Below, in pieces: positions 1 to 11,307 of a DNA stretch of 64,000 nt (within the stretch, counting starts at the first letter, position 1; every line of letters begins with the position of its first letter). The notes under the pieces were generated by a model. The model had not been told where the DNA came from. It ran no database searches and saw nothing but the letters and a program-made list of their open reading frames with translations. The stretch is from Collybia mongolica. Its lineage: Eukaryota; Basidiomycota; Agaricomycetes; Agaricales; Clitocybaceae. The DNA is taken from contig JAAXNY010000003.1 in NCBI GenBank assembly GCA_013420905.1, forward strand, positions 248,001 through 312,000. Direction: 5' to 3'. The position numbers were made by a program, and so were the translations under genes.

Positions 1-2072
1 CACCCGCAGGCGTTATCTTAGCCATAAGGGAAAGATAGGTTGATCCAATGAGAAGATTACCCGCCCAGTTGGTGGCCGTTGAGAGGGAGGTCCCAAGACC
101 ACGGACTGGGAATCATAATCAATCAGTTTGCGATAAGGAGATATGTAGGTGCGGACTCACCTTCGAGACCAAAGAGCTCTCCTTGTTGCCAAGGTACATT
201 GCCAAGCCCGGTGGCATACGAAGCAACGAAAAATATCATAGATAAAAGAACGATGGCAGACCAGGCCGTGGAGTACTGAGTCCCGTCTACGAGATCTCCA
301 TTCGTCTTCCTTGTTAGGACTGTCGTGTAAAACATAATCGTCAGTCAGGAAAAAATTGCAACCCATAGTTGTTCAACGAACAGTGGAAAGCAATACTGGC
401 CAAAGTAAGGCCGACAATCATTCCCGGTGCACTCCAGATCATGATTCTTCTTCGCCCGATTTTATCAATCCACTTCAAAGCGACGAGTGTGAAGATAAAG
501 TTAGTCCCGGATATAATCAGGCCAACAGCTGTGGGCTGATCGAACCCAATTTCCTTGAATAAGGTTGCGGAATAATACATGAGAGTATTAAAGCCACATA
601 GTTGTTGAAACGCTTGCATCCCACACCCTACGACTATTTCATATCATCAGACAGGTGTAATCGCTAAAAAATGAGAATTTAAAGTACGTACTTAGCGCCC
701 GACGATTTATAGGGTCAAGCGTCATCGATTTCAATCGTTGCATAAATGTGGTACTGTTCGTTATTTCGATACTTTGTTTCACGGCAGCATGCAAAACTGC
801 CACCTGGTATGGTCGTCAATTCGGGTATGTAAACTTTAATAAAAGTATAGGTGTAATTTACCTTGAGGTCGACTTCCTCAGGTTTAGCATAAGCGTAAAT
901 CTTCGTCATGATAGCATGGGCGGCCGTCATGTTACCCCTACGAATCAAGATGCGGGCTAAAATCTTGGTCAAAATACTTCGAGTAATCAGTCGGATCGTC
1001 GACCTACGACTTTCAGGCAGGAAAAAGAGAATGATGAACTGAATGCCTGCCGGAACGGCGCCTAGGCCGACCATCCATCGCCATCCCCCGTGAATAGTCT
1101 CAAATCCTGCTCCGATCCCATATGCTATGACTTGACCCAGCGTAATCATGACAACACTCAATACACGAAGTCAGGCCAAATGAACCCAGAATGAGAAAGT
1201 TAACCGACTTGAGGACAACCATTCTGCCACGCAGTCGGGTAGGGGAGAGCTCTTGAATATAAAGAGGAGCGATGCACGCCGCTAGGCCAACCCCGACTCC
1301 TATCAGAAAACGTCCCCCGATCTGGACTTCTGAGTGCGTAACTGGGGATGAGCATGATGAGAACTTACCATACTCCAAACGGTATGACTGACCGCTTGAG
1401 CGATGGCTCCGCCAATGAATATTACATCGGCTATACCAAGAACGGGTCGCCGCCCCGTCCAGTCTGAGAGTACACCAGCAACTAGACCACCAAGAAGTGC
1501 TCCGAGAGTTGTTGCAGATGTGATGAATTCCTAGAGTGACGCGTTAGAATGGAGAGCTCCAAATGTGCCAATCGAATAGCCGAGGGCATGTATATAAGAT
1601 ACGTAAAACGCCGTGTGGGACGGAGAAGAAATCACATGCGGATGACAGAGAAGATGCATCCCGGTGAGTGAGTGTTGGATTACCGGTTGACCGAAGGTAG
1701 TTTGTGGGTTTAGATAGTGAAACTAACCTTCTGCCCATTCGCTAAATTCTCAGGCCCTAGGTCAGAACCTATGCTCACGAGAGCACCTGAGATGACCCCT
1801 GTATCGTATCCTAGAGTCAAAACATCAGTTTGAGATAGCTCAGTGCAGGCTTCCAACAAGGGCTAACCGAATAATAACCCAGAAATCGTCGAGCACAAGA
1901 CGAGCACCCACACGAACCACGTCGTGCGTTCCTCTCCCTCTGCCACTACAGCCAGTTCGTTTATTTCTCCCGTATCTATATCACGAATGACATCTTCCAG
2001 CTTGGTATCATCTTGAACACCCTTGTCAATCGAGTTGCCATGAGCCGAGCTTTGCTTTTCGTCAAGAGACAT
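1..2072 (-). CDS. MFS sugar/myo-inositol transporter (ITR-like), 3' end outside window
   Basis: This is a 12-TM major facilitator of the sugar porter family, expected to be a proton-coupled uptake carrier in the plasma membrane. The chosen start (ATG at 2072) gives a hydrophilic N-terminus starting MSLDEKQSS. Family signatures follow in order across several short introns: [48 protein letters not shown] (the P codon is rebuilt across an intron at about 968-1014), [24 protein letters not shown] and [11 protein letters not shown]. The last visible exon contains [18 protein letters not shown] and KITPAG. The VPWQQ..ELF and [13 protein letters not shown] motifs resemble yeast Itr1/Itr2 more than hexose carriers, so inositol is the likeliest substrate, but other polyols are possible. 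The reading frame is intact throughout the visible part. The gene is divergent from the phosphate transporter at 3640. Confidence 0.88.
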
Positions 2073-2143
2073 GATCGAACCAGAGAAAACAAATCTGAAC
2101 CCCGTCGACAGAGGTGGAGGCAAGAGTGGGGTGGTGTGCGAGT

Positions 2144-2151
2144 TATATATA
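2144..2151 (-). promoter_or_regulatory. Probable TATA box of the sugar transporter
   Basis: On the minus strand the sequence reads TATATAAC, 72 nt upstream of the chosen ATG. The spacing matches the TATA box of the gene starting at 21993. Confidence 0.4.
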
Positions 2152-2270
2152 CTAAACTAGTCGATAAAAGAGCGAGAATTAAGTCATGGGGTTTGGCGGC
2201 CACTGCCGACTGTGATGGGGCTGAAGAAGTTACGAATATCCTTCAAAAATGTATGAGATAATCGCATGAC

Positions 2271-2276
2271 CACGTG
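2271..2276. promoter_or_regulatory. CACGTG E-box
   Basis: A CACGTGG sequence lies about 200 nt upstream of the sugar transporter ATG. It is the binding core of bHLH factors, including the fungal Pho4 type. Function here is inferred only. Confidence 0.3.
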
Positions 2277-3248
2277 GAGGTCAACGTAACGTACCGGTAA
2301 ACTTAGAGCCTGAAGCCTCTATGTAATTAGGATGTATTTACCCATCGTCCCAACCATGATCAACGTTGTTCCGGTAGATGGTGGTGGTGGTGGTGGCGGT
2401 TCCAAGAGATGGAGTCAAAGCAAAGTGAGGATCAATAATAGCAAACAAACGTTTCGACTCCACGCGACAAAATCGGAGAGGCTAGTAAGTCTAAGAGGTG
2501 CTTTTTGGGGACAGACAATCATCTGTGGGTTATGGTGAAAGCGTCCAGGTACCGAGCATCGACTAATCAATTGGGCTGCTTGCATGTATTCGGGTTTTAG
2601 GGTCCATGGCATGCGTTCTGGAGGTTCGTCGAGAGGTGCCGCATTGCAATTACGGCCCGACTTGCGGTGGGTGTAAGGAGAGTAATCCGCAATACCCATG
2701 CTCCGCGAAATAGGATATCCGGTTGGAGTAGATTTTCTCGTTCGCGCACGAGCTTCGGGCTGTGTATGATCATCGCGGTCCAGCAGTGACCCGACCCAAG
2801 CTTGAATTTACCGCAAACGTCGACATGGTTTGTGAAAAGTTATGACAGCGCCATGCTTGTTCTGAGTTCGACCCATTGCGGACTTGTTGGTGCATCGGTT
2901 GCATACATACGTCCAAGAGCAGCACAGCAAAAGGGACATCTGGATTGATCCACGAACGTTGCAAAAGGACATGGTCACCCCAATACAAATCGACGGAAAT
3001 TCGGCCGCGAGCTTGAATGTTTTGAGAGGCACACGAGCAGGTGGGGTAGAACTAAACTATTCGGAGTTAGCTTTTGACATCGATCCAGGTTCCACTCCCG
3101 GAGCACACGACACTGAAACGACGGGCGACCTACCATAGAACGCACATGCGTAAGATCAAGAGGCGGTACGGTGGGGGGGTATTATGCCAAGCTTATAAGC
3201 GTTCCTTGGTGCGTCGCGATTGGGCTGCGGTTGCGAAAATATATATAC

Positions 3249-3254
3249 CACGTG
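3249..3254. promoter_or_regulatory. CACGTG E-box upstream of PHO89-like gene
   Basis: A CACGTG hexamer about 390 nt upstream of the phosphate transporter start. In yeast, Pho4 binds CACGTG in phosphate-responsive promoters including PHO89, so a similar role is plausible here. One hexamer is weak evidence. Confidence 0.35.
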
Positions 3255-3639
3255 ACCAAATCGAAATTTTGGGCTACCAAGGTAAGAACTCTTTTCATGA
3301 TTCCACATCGCGGCATTATAGTGACACCATTTCTTAAATTGTAGAGATACCAACGTCATTTCCAGGCGCCACCATTAATAGTACTCATAACTCTGTTCTG
3401 GGAAGTTAAGTCACATGACTCGGCAATTTTCATCGAATTTCTTGGCGATTGTTCGTTACATCCAGTATCCGCGTTCCAAGCACGTTCGTAAAAATTCTGT
3501 TTGCAATTGAAAAACTTACTACCGTCTCTAGGCCGTACGGCTCCGCAGATAAAAGCATGATGTCCCATGTATTTCTCCTCTCCATTGACAGGCAACCCCC
3601 ACCCCTCCCCCCCCTTCCCGAAGACGGACATCCGTAGTC

Positions 3640-6140
3640 ATGCCTGCCCTTCACCAATGGGATTATCTGTTTGCCTTTGGTACCATATTCGTAAGTCGGT
3701 TTTTAGTCGCTCGACGAACTAGTGATAGTGCTGATTGTATTTTTGTCATAGGCTGCCCTTGATGCGTTTAATATTGGTGCCAACGATGTGGCAAAGTGAA
3801 TATATCAATAGAGGTCTCGTATGCATGTCTAATTGATGTTTTGTTCAGCTCCTTTGCGACAAGCGTCAGCTCCAAATCGCTCACCATGAAGCAAGCTTGT
3901 CTTGCTGCTGCGGTCTGCGAGTTCCTTGGTGCGGTACTTGTTGGAGCCCGTGTTGCGGATACGATCAAGAATGGTATCATTGTAAGTCGGTCGTTTGCGT
4001 CATTTAAACTAAATATCTGATCGCTCTCTAGAAAATTTCAGTGTTTGAAGACAACGCTGGTGTTCAGCTTCTCGCGTTCGTCTGTGCGATCACCGTATCC
4101 GCGACTTGGCTTGCCATTGCGACCCGGATGTCTTGGCCGGTTTCCACGACTTATTCCAGTACGCTTATCACATTTTTATCCGTAGTGAAAAGCTTAACAT
4201 TTATGGTCGCAGTTGTCGCCGCTGTTGCTGGTGTTGGTGTTGCTCTTGGTGGTGCTGATTCCGTCAACTGGGGTTGGAACAATGGCAAAGGACTTGCGAC
4301 TATCTTCTCTGGTCTTATCATTGGTTTATCATTTCCCCCACCGCTCAATTCATGATTACTGATGATATCCTCGTTTTAGCTCCTGGAATCTCAGCAGTGT
4401 TCGCGTCTATTTGTTATTTATCTGTGAAATATGGACTGTTGGCCCGGAAGAACCCTGTCCTCTGGACGCTATTGTTTTCCCCCTTCATCTTTTTCACCGT
4501 TGCCGCTGTCTTGACGATGTCGATCAGTGCGTTCGTTTCATAATTGATTTGAAAAGCCATAGACTCACCATCTGCTCACAGTTTATAAAGGTGCACCCAG
4601 TCTTGGTCTGAACAAATTGCCTGAGTCTACGACTACGATTGCTATCGTCGGAACATCTCTCGTAGTCGCAGGTCTCTCAGCTTTGTTCTGGCTACCCTAT
4701 GTGGGCACTTTGAGTCGTTGACTCTTTTCAATCGCTTATCATACTCATCCAGGTGTACGCAAAAGTTATTCGCAAGGACTACAGTAAGTGTCCCATGATT
4801 TCTCAAGTGGCAGTTATTAAGTCTTGTTTAGCCCTCCGCTTCTATCATTTCTTCTTGGGACCTGCACTGTGGTTCCGCCCTACACCTCTCGACGCTGCGA
4901 CGACCGATATTGCGAACGCCGTGCCCGATTACAGAATCGTAAAACGTGAGGACGGGATACAAGAGGGTACGTTTATGGCCTCTCCCCGCTCTGCAATATA
5001 AACCAAGAGTTCATTTTTGTCAGTCCCCGGTCTTGCTGCCACTGGCGATGAGGAAAGCGCCTCGGAGAAAGTCAAAGAGAAAGATGAACCTAGCGAACCT
5101 GCACCAATCTTGCACGCAAGTTCTTTAAGCGAGCAGGTTGAAAAAGCTGACCCCCATCCTATCATCGGCGCCTGGGCAGAGCCAAAGAACTTGTACATCA
5201 TCCTTCGGTAAGGTCCCCCCTATTGTATACTCGTTCTTCCCTCACACAACTACAACAGGTACAAAGCAGTTCCCTTCCTCAAGAAAGTTCTCACCCACGG
5301 CACCTCCATCGATATTCATGCCGCACAAGCGGGCAAGGTCGGATCCGCAGAAGGTCGCCGCATGGCAGAGGTCTACTCTCGTGCTAAGCAATACCCCAAT
5401 GAAGTCGAGCACCTTTTCTCGTTCGTGCAAGTATTGACCGCCTGCACGGCCTCGTTCGCACATGGAGCCAATGACGTCTCCAACGCCATCGGCCCTTATG
5501 CTGTCATCTACAGTATCTGGAGTACGGGAGAATCGTCTGCCTCGAAAGCACCTATACAAGTTTGGCTCCTCGTATTCGGTGGTGCGATGATCGTTATCGG
5601 TACGCCTTTCTCCTCGACCTGTTCCTTTTTCGATAAAAATCATGGTTCGACTTGAACAGGGCTTGCAACGTATGGATACAATATCATGAAAGTCCTCGGA
5701 AACAAGATCACTCTTCACTCTCCATCCCGTGGCTTCTCTATGGAACTTGGTTAGCACACTACTGTTATCCTCCGCTCCCTACTTGACCCTAAACAAATCG
5801 CAGGCGCTGCTATCACTGTCATCCTCGCCTCTCAATACGGTCTTCCTGTCTCCACCACGATGTGCATCACCGGGGCCACTCTCGGAGTTGCACTTTGCAA
5901 TGGTGATCGTGAGTAGTTGTCTGGCTCAAGATAATTGAGCCTTGCGTTTACTAAATAATTAGTTCGCGCCGTCAACTGGCGTGCTCTTGGCTGGATCTTC
6001 TTGGGCTGGATCCTTACAGTCCCTGTCGTGGGCACCATCTCAGGTACGCTCAGGTTTCGTCTCATCGCTGACTCTGACTGATGTATGCAATAGGTTGTTT
6101 GATGGGCTTCATACTGAACGCTCCTCACTTCGTTCGTTGA
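3640..6140 (+). CDS. PHO89: Inorganic phosphate transporter, PHO-4/PiT family
   Basis: Membrane phosphate symporter of the PiT family (yeast Pho89, Neurospora PHO-4), usually sodium coupled. The start MPALHQWDYLFAFGTIF at 3640 matches the family N-terminus. There are about ten exons. The two diagnostic inverted-repeat signatures are present: GANDVANSFATSV near the N-terminus, with the N codon split by an intron at about 3797-3848, and HGANDVSNAIGPYA at about 5459-5500. Each is followed by a SWPVSTTYS- or LPVSTTMCITGA-type segment. Between them lies a long hydrophilic loop rich in E, K, S and P (about 4960-5200), as expected for the central cytoplasmic loop. The protein ends GCLMGFILNAPHFVR. 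Length is about 560 residues, close to the family norm. The frame is intact. It is probably phosphate regulated. Confidence 0.93.
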
Positions 6141-6479
6141 TTGTCAGGAACTTATATTTAATGACTTGCCCCAACCCTTCAGCCTGTTAATTAGAGTACA
6201 TACCGGCCATTATGACATGATCAGCTTGCTTGCAATTCATATTTGATATCGATCGCCCTTTTCTCGGGTTGTAAGTCATGTTTTGTACAAGGTTATTTAC
6301 ATTAGAGCACACTTATAGAGCATGGAATACAGTACAGATTTGTTACGCTTTGCTGGGCGCTTGTGATAGCAAAGTTCCAGGGAAAGTAGACAAAATTACA
6401 AACCAGAAAATCAAGAAAGTGAATATTAGAGAAAACGTTACGAGAAAAGAAAGGCCCCCAATACCCCCTATGGTCTGAC
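6141..6479. other. Convergent intergenic spacer
   Basis: This 339-nt AT-rich stretch lies between the 3' ends of the phosphate transporter and the minus-strand oxygenase-like gene. Nothing beyond presumed 3' UTRs is seen. Confidence 0.5.
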
Positions 6480-8064
6480 TCACGGTACAAATACTACCAA
6501 GAGAACATTGACAACCAGCTTTTCGAGCTCTCCCCCAGAAACAAAATACACCCGCTCTTTTCCGATGCCCGAAGTTGGTGTAGGATTCCAGTCGGTCAAG
6601 ATGGTGATATCCGCTTCAGCCAGAGGGATCGCTCCACTATCCTCCACTCTGGACCGAATGTTGTCCACTTCATCTTCATCGGTGTCTCCATAATTGCTGA
6701 AAGGCCCACGGACAGGGGGCACGCCGCTACGGGGACCATTGAGCACGCCTAACGGCATCCTACCTGGGAGGAAGTTTTTCACTTGAGATCCTGCGATGTC
6801 GTCGCCAAAGAATTCCACTGTGCGATCGACGGGCCAAATGTAGCCACCTGCCGTCCAGTGGAGTTCTGGGGTCAGTTTGTATAGCTTAATGGCGTGATAT
6901 AGCAGTGAGTCGCCGGCCTTCAACTATCAAGTGCGTTATTAGCTGGCGAACTAAGTGAGAGAAAGCAAAAATAACGCACATGCGGGATCAACGTCTCTGC
7001 AAGTGCTTCCGCAGGATTTACTTGGTAATCGTAATTGGCATAGAAAGCAATCCTACGGCCACGGGACATATTGAGGATGGGAGCTAAGAGATCGAGGAAA
7101 TCGTCGCTTGGGTGAATCAGAGGGTCGGGGTTGGCACCTGGTACGGGCCCATATGTCCTCAGGAACACGGCATAGGAGATGGATATTCTACATCCTTTCT
7201 GCACTGTTTCAACTTCGTAGTCGCAGTCTGGGAGGAAGGCCGTCCACTCGATGTCCCCATTTTTTCCACCTCTTCCAAAGTACTTCTCTTGGCTTCCGTC
7301 TGGGTCGCGGATGATGAGGGCACCACCCCTGAAGCGCACAGGAAGAGTGACGATGATAGTTGCCGACCGACCGTCGTTCCGCAGCGATCGCGACTGAGGG
7401 CCCATACGACCCCCACTGCACAACACCTCCAATCTGTCCCTCATGGTCGTGAGGTAATGCCCAGGTGGCAGATTGGGAAACAACGTCGCCCGGACAGCAT
7501 CGAGGATGGGATGGTTTGCGATTTCAAGGGATGGCGTAAGAGGTAGGTTGGGAGGATAGAAAAGTGATTCACGATCGGGGTAATCGTCAAAATCAGATGT
7601 CTGATGTGGTCGGCACGCAGCGATAAGAACGTCGAGGGCAGGTGGTGTGTTGTAGTCGACATCAATGGGAAAGTCCAAGGAGTGAGTGATTCCACTCTGG
7701 CGAAACGAAGAACAAGTGTCAGAGGAATGTATGTCCGAGAACGGATGTTACGTACCTTTGAACGAAAGAAGAGGACAAGCTGTGACGAATCGAAAGGGAT
7801 CCTGCCGCAGACCGAGAATGGACGACTCCTTGCTAATAGTAAGCGAGAGACATAGTCTCTGAAGACGAGGCCGTCCTCGTATCCGGGTTCAGCAGCAGGC
7901 ATTGATCGTCGATTTACAGCAGAGGATTTGGGCACCCGTTCAATTTGAAAGTCTGATACACTGGGAACACGGTGGAATGGGAGGCCATCTGAGGAGCGAC
8001 TGATGCCTGAGGGCGTTGGGGAACCCATACGGCTTGACGACATAGCACGGGGCGAGACAATCAT
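6480..8064 (-). CDS. 2OG-Fe(II) oxygenase-fold protein with iron ligands replaced
   Basis: Three exons, about 500 residues, with phase-0 introns at about 7691-7755 and 6923-6980. The alternative in-frame start at 8043 (MSSSRM) is equally possible. The middle of the protein matches the prolyl-4-hydroxylase-like domain common in Agaricomycetes: a YLTTMRDRLEVL segment, then IIVTLPVRFRGGALII, then WTAFLPDCDYEV and GCRISISYAVFL. In the family the first block normally has GGHF..HRDT and the third has DCEHEV. Here these read GGRMGPQSRS (about 7380-7410) and DCDYEV (about 7217), so both histidines and the aspartate of the iron triad appear to be lost, while the 2OG-binding arginine (GCR) is kept. The frame is clean, so this is a candidate pseudoenzyme rather than a broken gene. 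The C-terminal 150 residues are not recognised. Confidence 0.72.
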
Positions 8065-9006
8065 AATGATCAGTCGACCTGGAAGAGAGTAGGTAGGTGG
8101 AAGTTATGTTGCAGGAAATAGGTCGTACCACAAGAGCTAAAAGTAACTGGGGCGTATGCAACGAAGCAGAAACTCAGATGGCAAAAGGCTATAGATGGGG
8201 TGCAAGTGTTCACCACGTTCATGCAACGTGTTGACTGATCTGATAAGACTGCCCCATCGATTTTGGAAAAGCTCAAAGAAAACGTGTTGAACATGCTGAT
8301 CAGGTGGTTTTCTACTGGACAATGGAAGTTCCTGGATAGTAAATTGAACTTGTAACGAGGTGAAGGCCCTGTGCGGGAGTTTTCGATACATCACCAATGT
8401 GATGTAAAAGTATCAACCTTCGCCTAAGCTTGCTGTGTAAGGCCCAGGCATGTAGCAAGCTCGCGAGAGCAGATAGTTTTCGATATGAAGCCAAGCCTAA
8501 GAATTCACTTCGGTCGCGAAGCTGCCAGAGTCCTCCTGCAGGATTCGGTTCTGCAAGAGAGGCATCAGCTCACATGATCGTATCTGATCAGAAAAGAAAC
8601 ACGCACTAGACATCCCCTGATTAGAACAAAGAACGCCGTAACCATTGACGAACGAAAATCTCACTTACAAACTGATTTTGGGGAAACAGACAAGGAAAAA
8701 AAATCAATATATACGACCGGGCGATAAGTGAGATGTAGCATCGATTAGCAGTAGTAGATGGGTAACGTTACGTGCGGCAATTCTAGGACTTGTACAATGT
8801 AATGATTGGTGGTGCATGAGGTAGTAGCACTGTCCATCCTGTTTAAGGTGGATCGTGCAGGGTCTAGGGTGTAGGGCTACTACTGTCCGTCCATAAAAAA
8901 TTATAACAAAGCATTCAAAGCGAGAAGGTCATCGAATCGCGATCGTCGGCCCAGAGTCGTGCCCACTCTAGGCATAATCTATATACATACACTGTCATAG
9001 CAGGCG
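8065..9006. other. Intergenic region, no gene seen
   Basis: Lies upstream of the minus-strand oxygenase-like gene and downstream of the minus-strand GT90 gene. Short open frames exist but none has a recognisable domain, splice pattern or coding-like composition. Confidence 0.5.
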
Positions 9007-11307
9007 TCAGGTTGGATACATGAAACGGAAAAGGCTAGACATACCTTCCATATCAATAGTCCGCCCCATCGTCTTTTTCCACTGTTTCCCTGCTCTGGCT
9101 ATGCGGCGTAGGCGTCGATCAGCTGAAACTGATTTGCGTCTTCTCGCAGGAAGGTGCACCTGTGTCGAATTGGCAGCGTGGAGAGTGGAGTACGTCGGAC
9201 CAGAGAAGAATGAGTGTATGTTGTATATCTCGTTATACGCCGCCGAAAGAGGAATAAAATGGACCCTGTTAATAGTGTAATGAACAAGCGATACCGAAAA
9301 AGAGAAACATGAGGGTAAATACCAAGGCTGTATCCAATCGCTAAAGAACTCCTCATATACTGTTGCTTTGACAGGGACGCTGTCACTTGCGAGGAACGCC
9401 ATGAATCTACCACTGTAACTCATCCCATCCAGATCGATCAAATATTTGTACGACCAATGCTCTCCCAGGGGAACAGAGTCACCAAATCGATGGGACTCCA
9501 TGAGGGCTTGAAGTCCGCCAGGATACGATTCGGGCGAAACCGCCTTCACAAAAGCAGTGTCCATCATTTCTTCATTAAGGCGGGACACAGGTACGGGTAC
9601 GGAAACGTAGTTGTTGGAGTTAGGCGGGTCTACGAAGGTTATCGTGCGATTAGCTGTAGACGTATCAGACGCCATACGTAGGAACCTTAAACAGTAACAA
9701 ACTATCAAAATTTGAAATACAAAAGCAAGTAGAAAACATACCGATGCCTTTGATATTGGGCCGAGAATCCAGGAGGGTGGCTGCCTCCACCCGTGGTAGC
9801 ACCTCTCCAGAAAATCTTGTCAAATTTTTTGTCCCACGGTACATCCATATCGTCGACCTCCTTCAATTCCAAATTAACCGCGTCCCATCCGTAAGTGTAT
9901 CTCTTTGTGCTTCCGTAGTAATAGTGACTGGGAATCCTGATGTCCATGAACCCTTGAGCCTTGGCAGGGCTGAAGACGGGGTATAATGCTGGGATAGTAC
10001 GCCAATCCGAGAAAAAGTGGCCTTGTGTGTAGTGAGCGTAAGGTTTTGTGCAGAAATCAAGGATTGTGGCAGCGGTGGAGGGTACAAAACCGAAGTCTGA
10101 CCCCGGCCCAGATCTGAAAGTTGTGAGGTAGTTGGTAATTTGGTTGGAGAAAGAATTTCGAAGTGAAGAGAAGAGGCGGCGGGCAGCGGAGGTGGGTACA
10201 CAAGTGCGCCGCCAGGCTTCCCAGACGTTGCCGTCATTTTGCCAGTCGGGTTGGAAGGGTCCATCAAGCATTTCTTCGATTCCGGCTTATAAAACATGTT
10301 AGCTACCCGACACACCGCCAGACTAACATGAGAATTCACCGGAGGAATCTTGCAGAGTCATGTTCGGGTATTTTCGATGCTCCCATGGAACAAGAACACG
10401 TCCTTCGGCCTTGGCGTTGATAGGGAAATCCATGTCTGGGAGCTGAGGAATTTCAGCATGTTGGATCCAGGATAATTGGAATGACGCACTGTGTTTTCGA
10501 ATTTCTCGAGCATTGCGCGGAAACCTAAAGCTCTGGCTCCGCCTTCTGAGTCTTGAAAATCATCGTTGAACGTTCTGGCTGAAGACTTTCCACCTCTTAA
10601 ACGAACTATGTCGATGGAGGGTAGCTCCCCAACCTTCGAAAAGATGAGTGTACATTCGAGAGAAGATTATAAGACCTACTCACTTGTAATGTGCGTCGTC
10701 TCAGTTCTTCCCCGGATAACTCCCAAAACGGTGCTAAATCTTTCATCAACCCATCATACTCGTCCACCATCTTCACACCGTGTTCTTGCGCGAAACTCCA
10801 CCATTCATCGAATCCCTTCGGAGGATTACGCCTATACCGCTTTCTATACTCTGCAACAGCAGCCTTCAGCGTCTTGCTCTGGCCTCCCAATTTCTTCCGG
10901 AACTCAGTCTCTGCCGCGTCCATGAGCTTCGGAATTGGGTGTTCGTCAATTGAACTCTTCGGCCGTCCATCCGTCGAAAATGGCAGCAATGAGTTTGCCT
11001 CGGGTAACCATTTACTATCGTCGTCGGTGAGGTCAGAATGTTTTGGTGAAACCTGGTTATTGCGTCTTGCGTAAAGGCCTGTTTGCATAAACGCAATAAA
11101 GACACAAAATAGGAAAATGTATCCACTTCTTTTGCCTAAACATCCTAGAGCGTGACGTTTCTCCCTAAGGCGCATAGTAGGTCGGTCTACTACCGCTTTT
11201 TCCACGTCCTGGCCTGTATTATGGCTTAAAGCAAAGTGCAAATTTATTGCCGGGACGGAAACTTTGAGCTGAATTGCTCGACGTGTCGGTTTGTTCTTAT
11301 TTGGCAT
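9007..11307 (-). CDS. GT90 (CAP10-like) glycosyltransferase, type II membrane protein
   Basis: Member of the CAP10/GT90 family, which includes fungal beta-1,2-xylosyltransferases of capsule and cell-surface glycan synthesis and usually acts in the Golgi. From the start at 11307 (a start at 11175, MRLREKRHALG, is also possible) there is one transmembrane segment, SGYIFLFCVFIAFMQTGLY, and then a lumenal catalytic region. Family motifs appear in order: AEYRKRYRRNPPKGFDEWW, DLAPFWELS, LDFCTKPYAHYTQGHF, FWRGATTGGG (about 9790-9815), YLIDLDGMSYSGRFMAFLAS (about 9380-9450) and VYEEFFSDWIQPW. After a further intron, VHFIPLSAAYNEIYNI follows. The C-terminus is basic (LPARRRKS, RRLRRIARAGKQWKKT), typical of the family. 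At least five exons; the frame is intact. Exact sugar specificity cannot be told. Confidence 0.9.

Larger units (their letters stand above)
2073..3639. other. Divergent intergenic region between two nutrient transporters
   Basis: No convincing gene was found on either strand. The region must hold the promoters of both the minus-strand sugar transporter and the plus-strand phosphate transporter. It contains two CACGTG hexamers, a short GGT-type simple repeat around 2379-2400, and a pyrimidine-rich tract (about 3594-3620) just before the phosphate transporter ATG. Confidence 0.6.
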
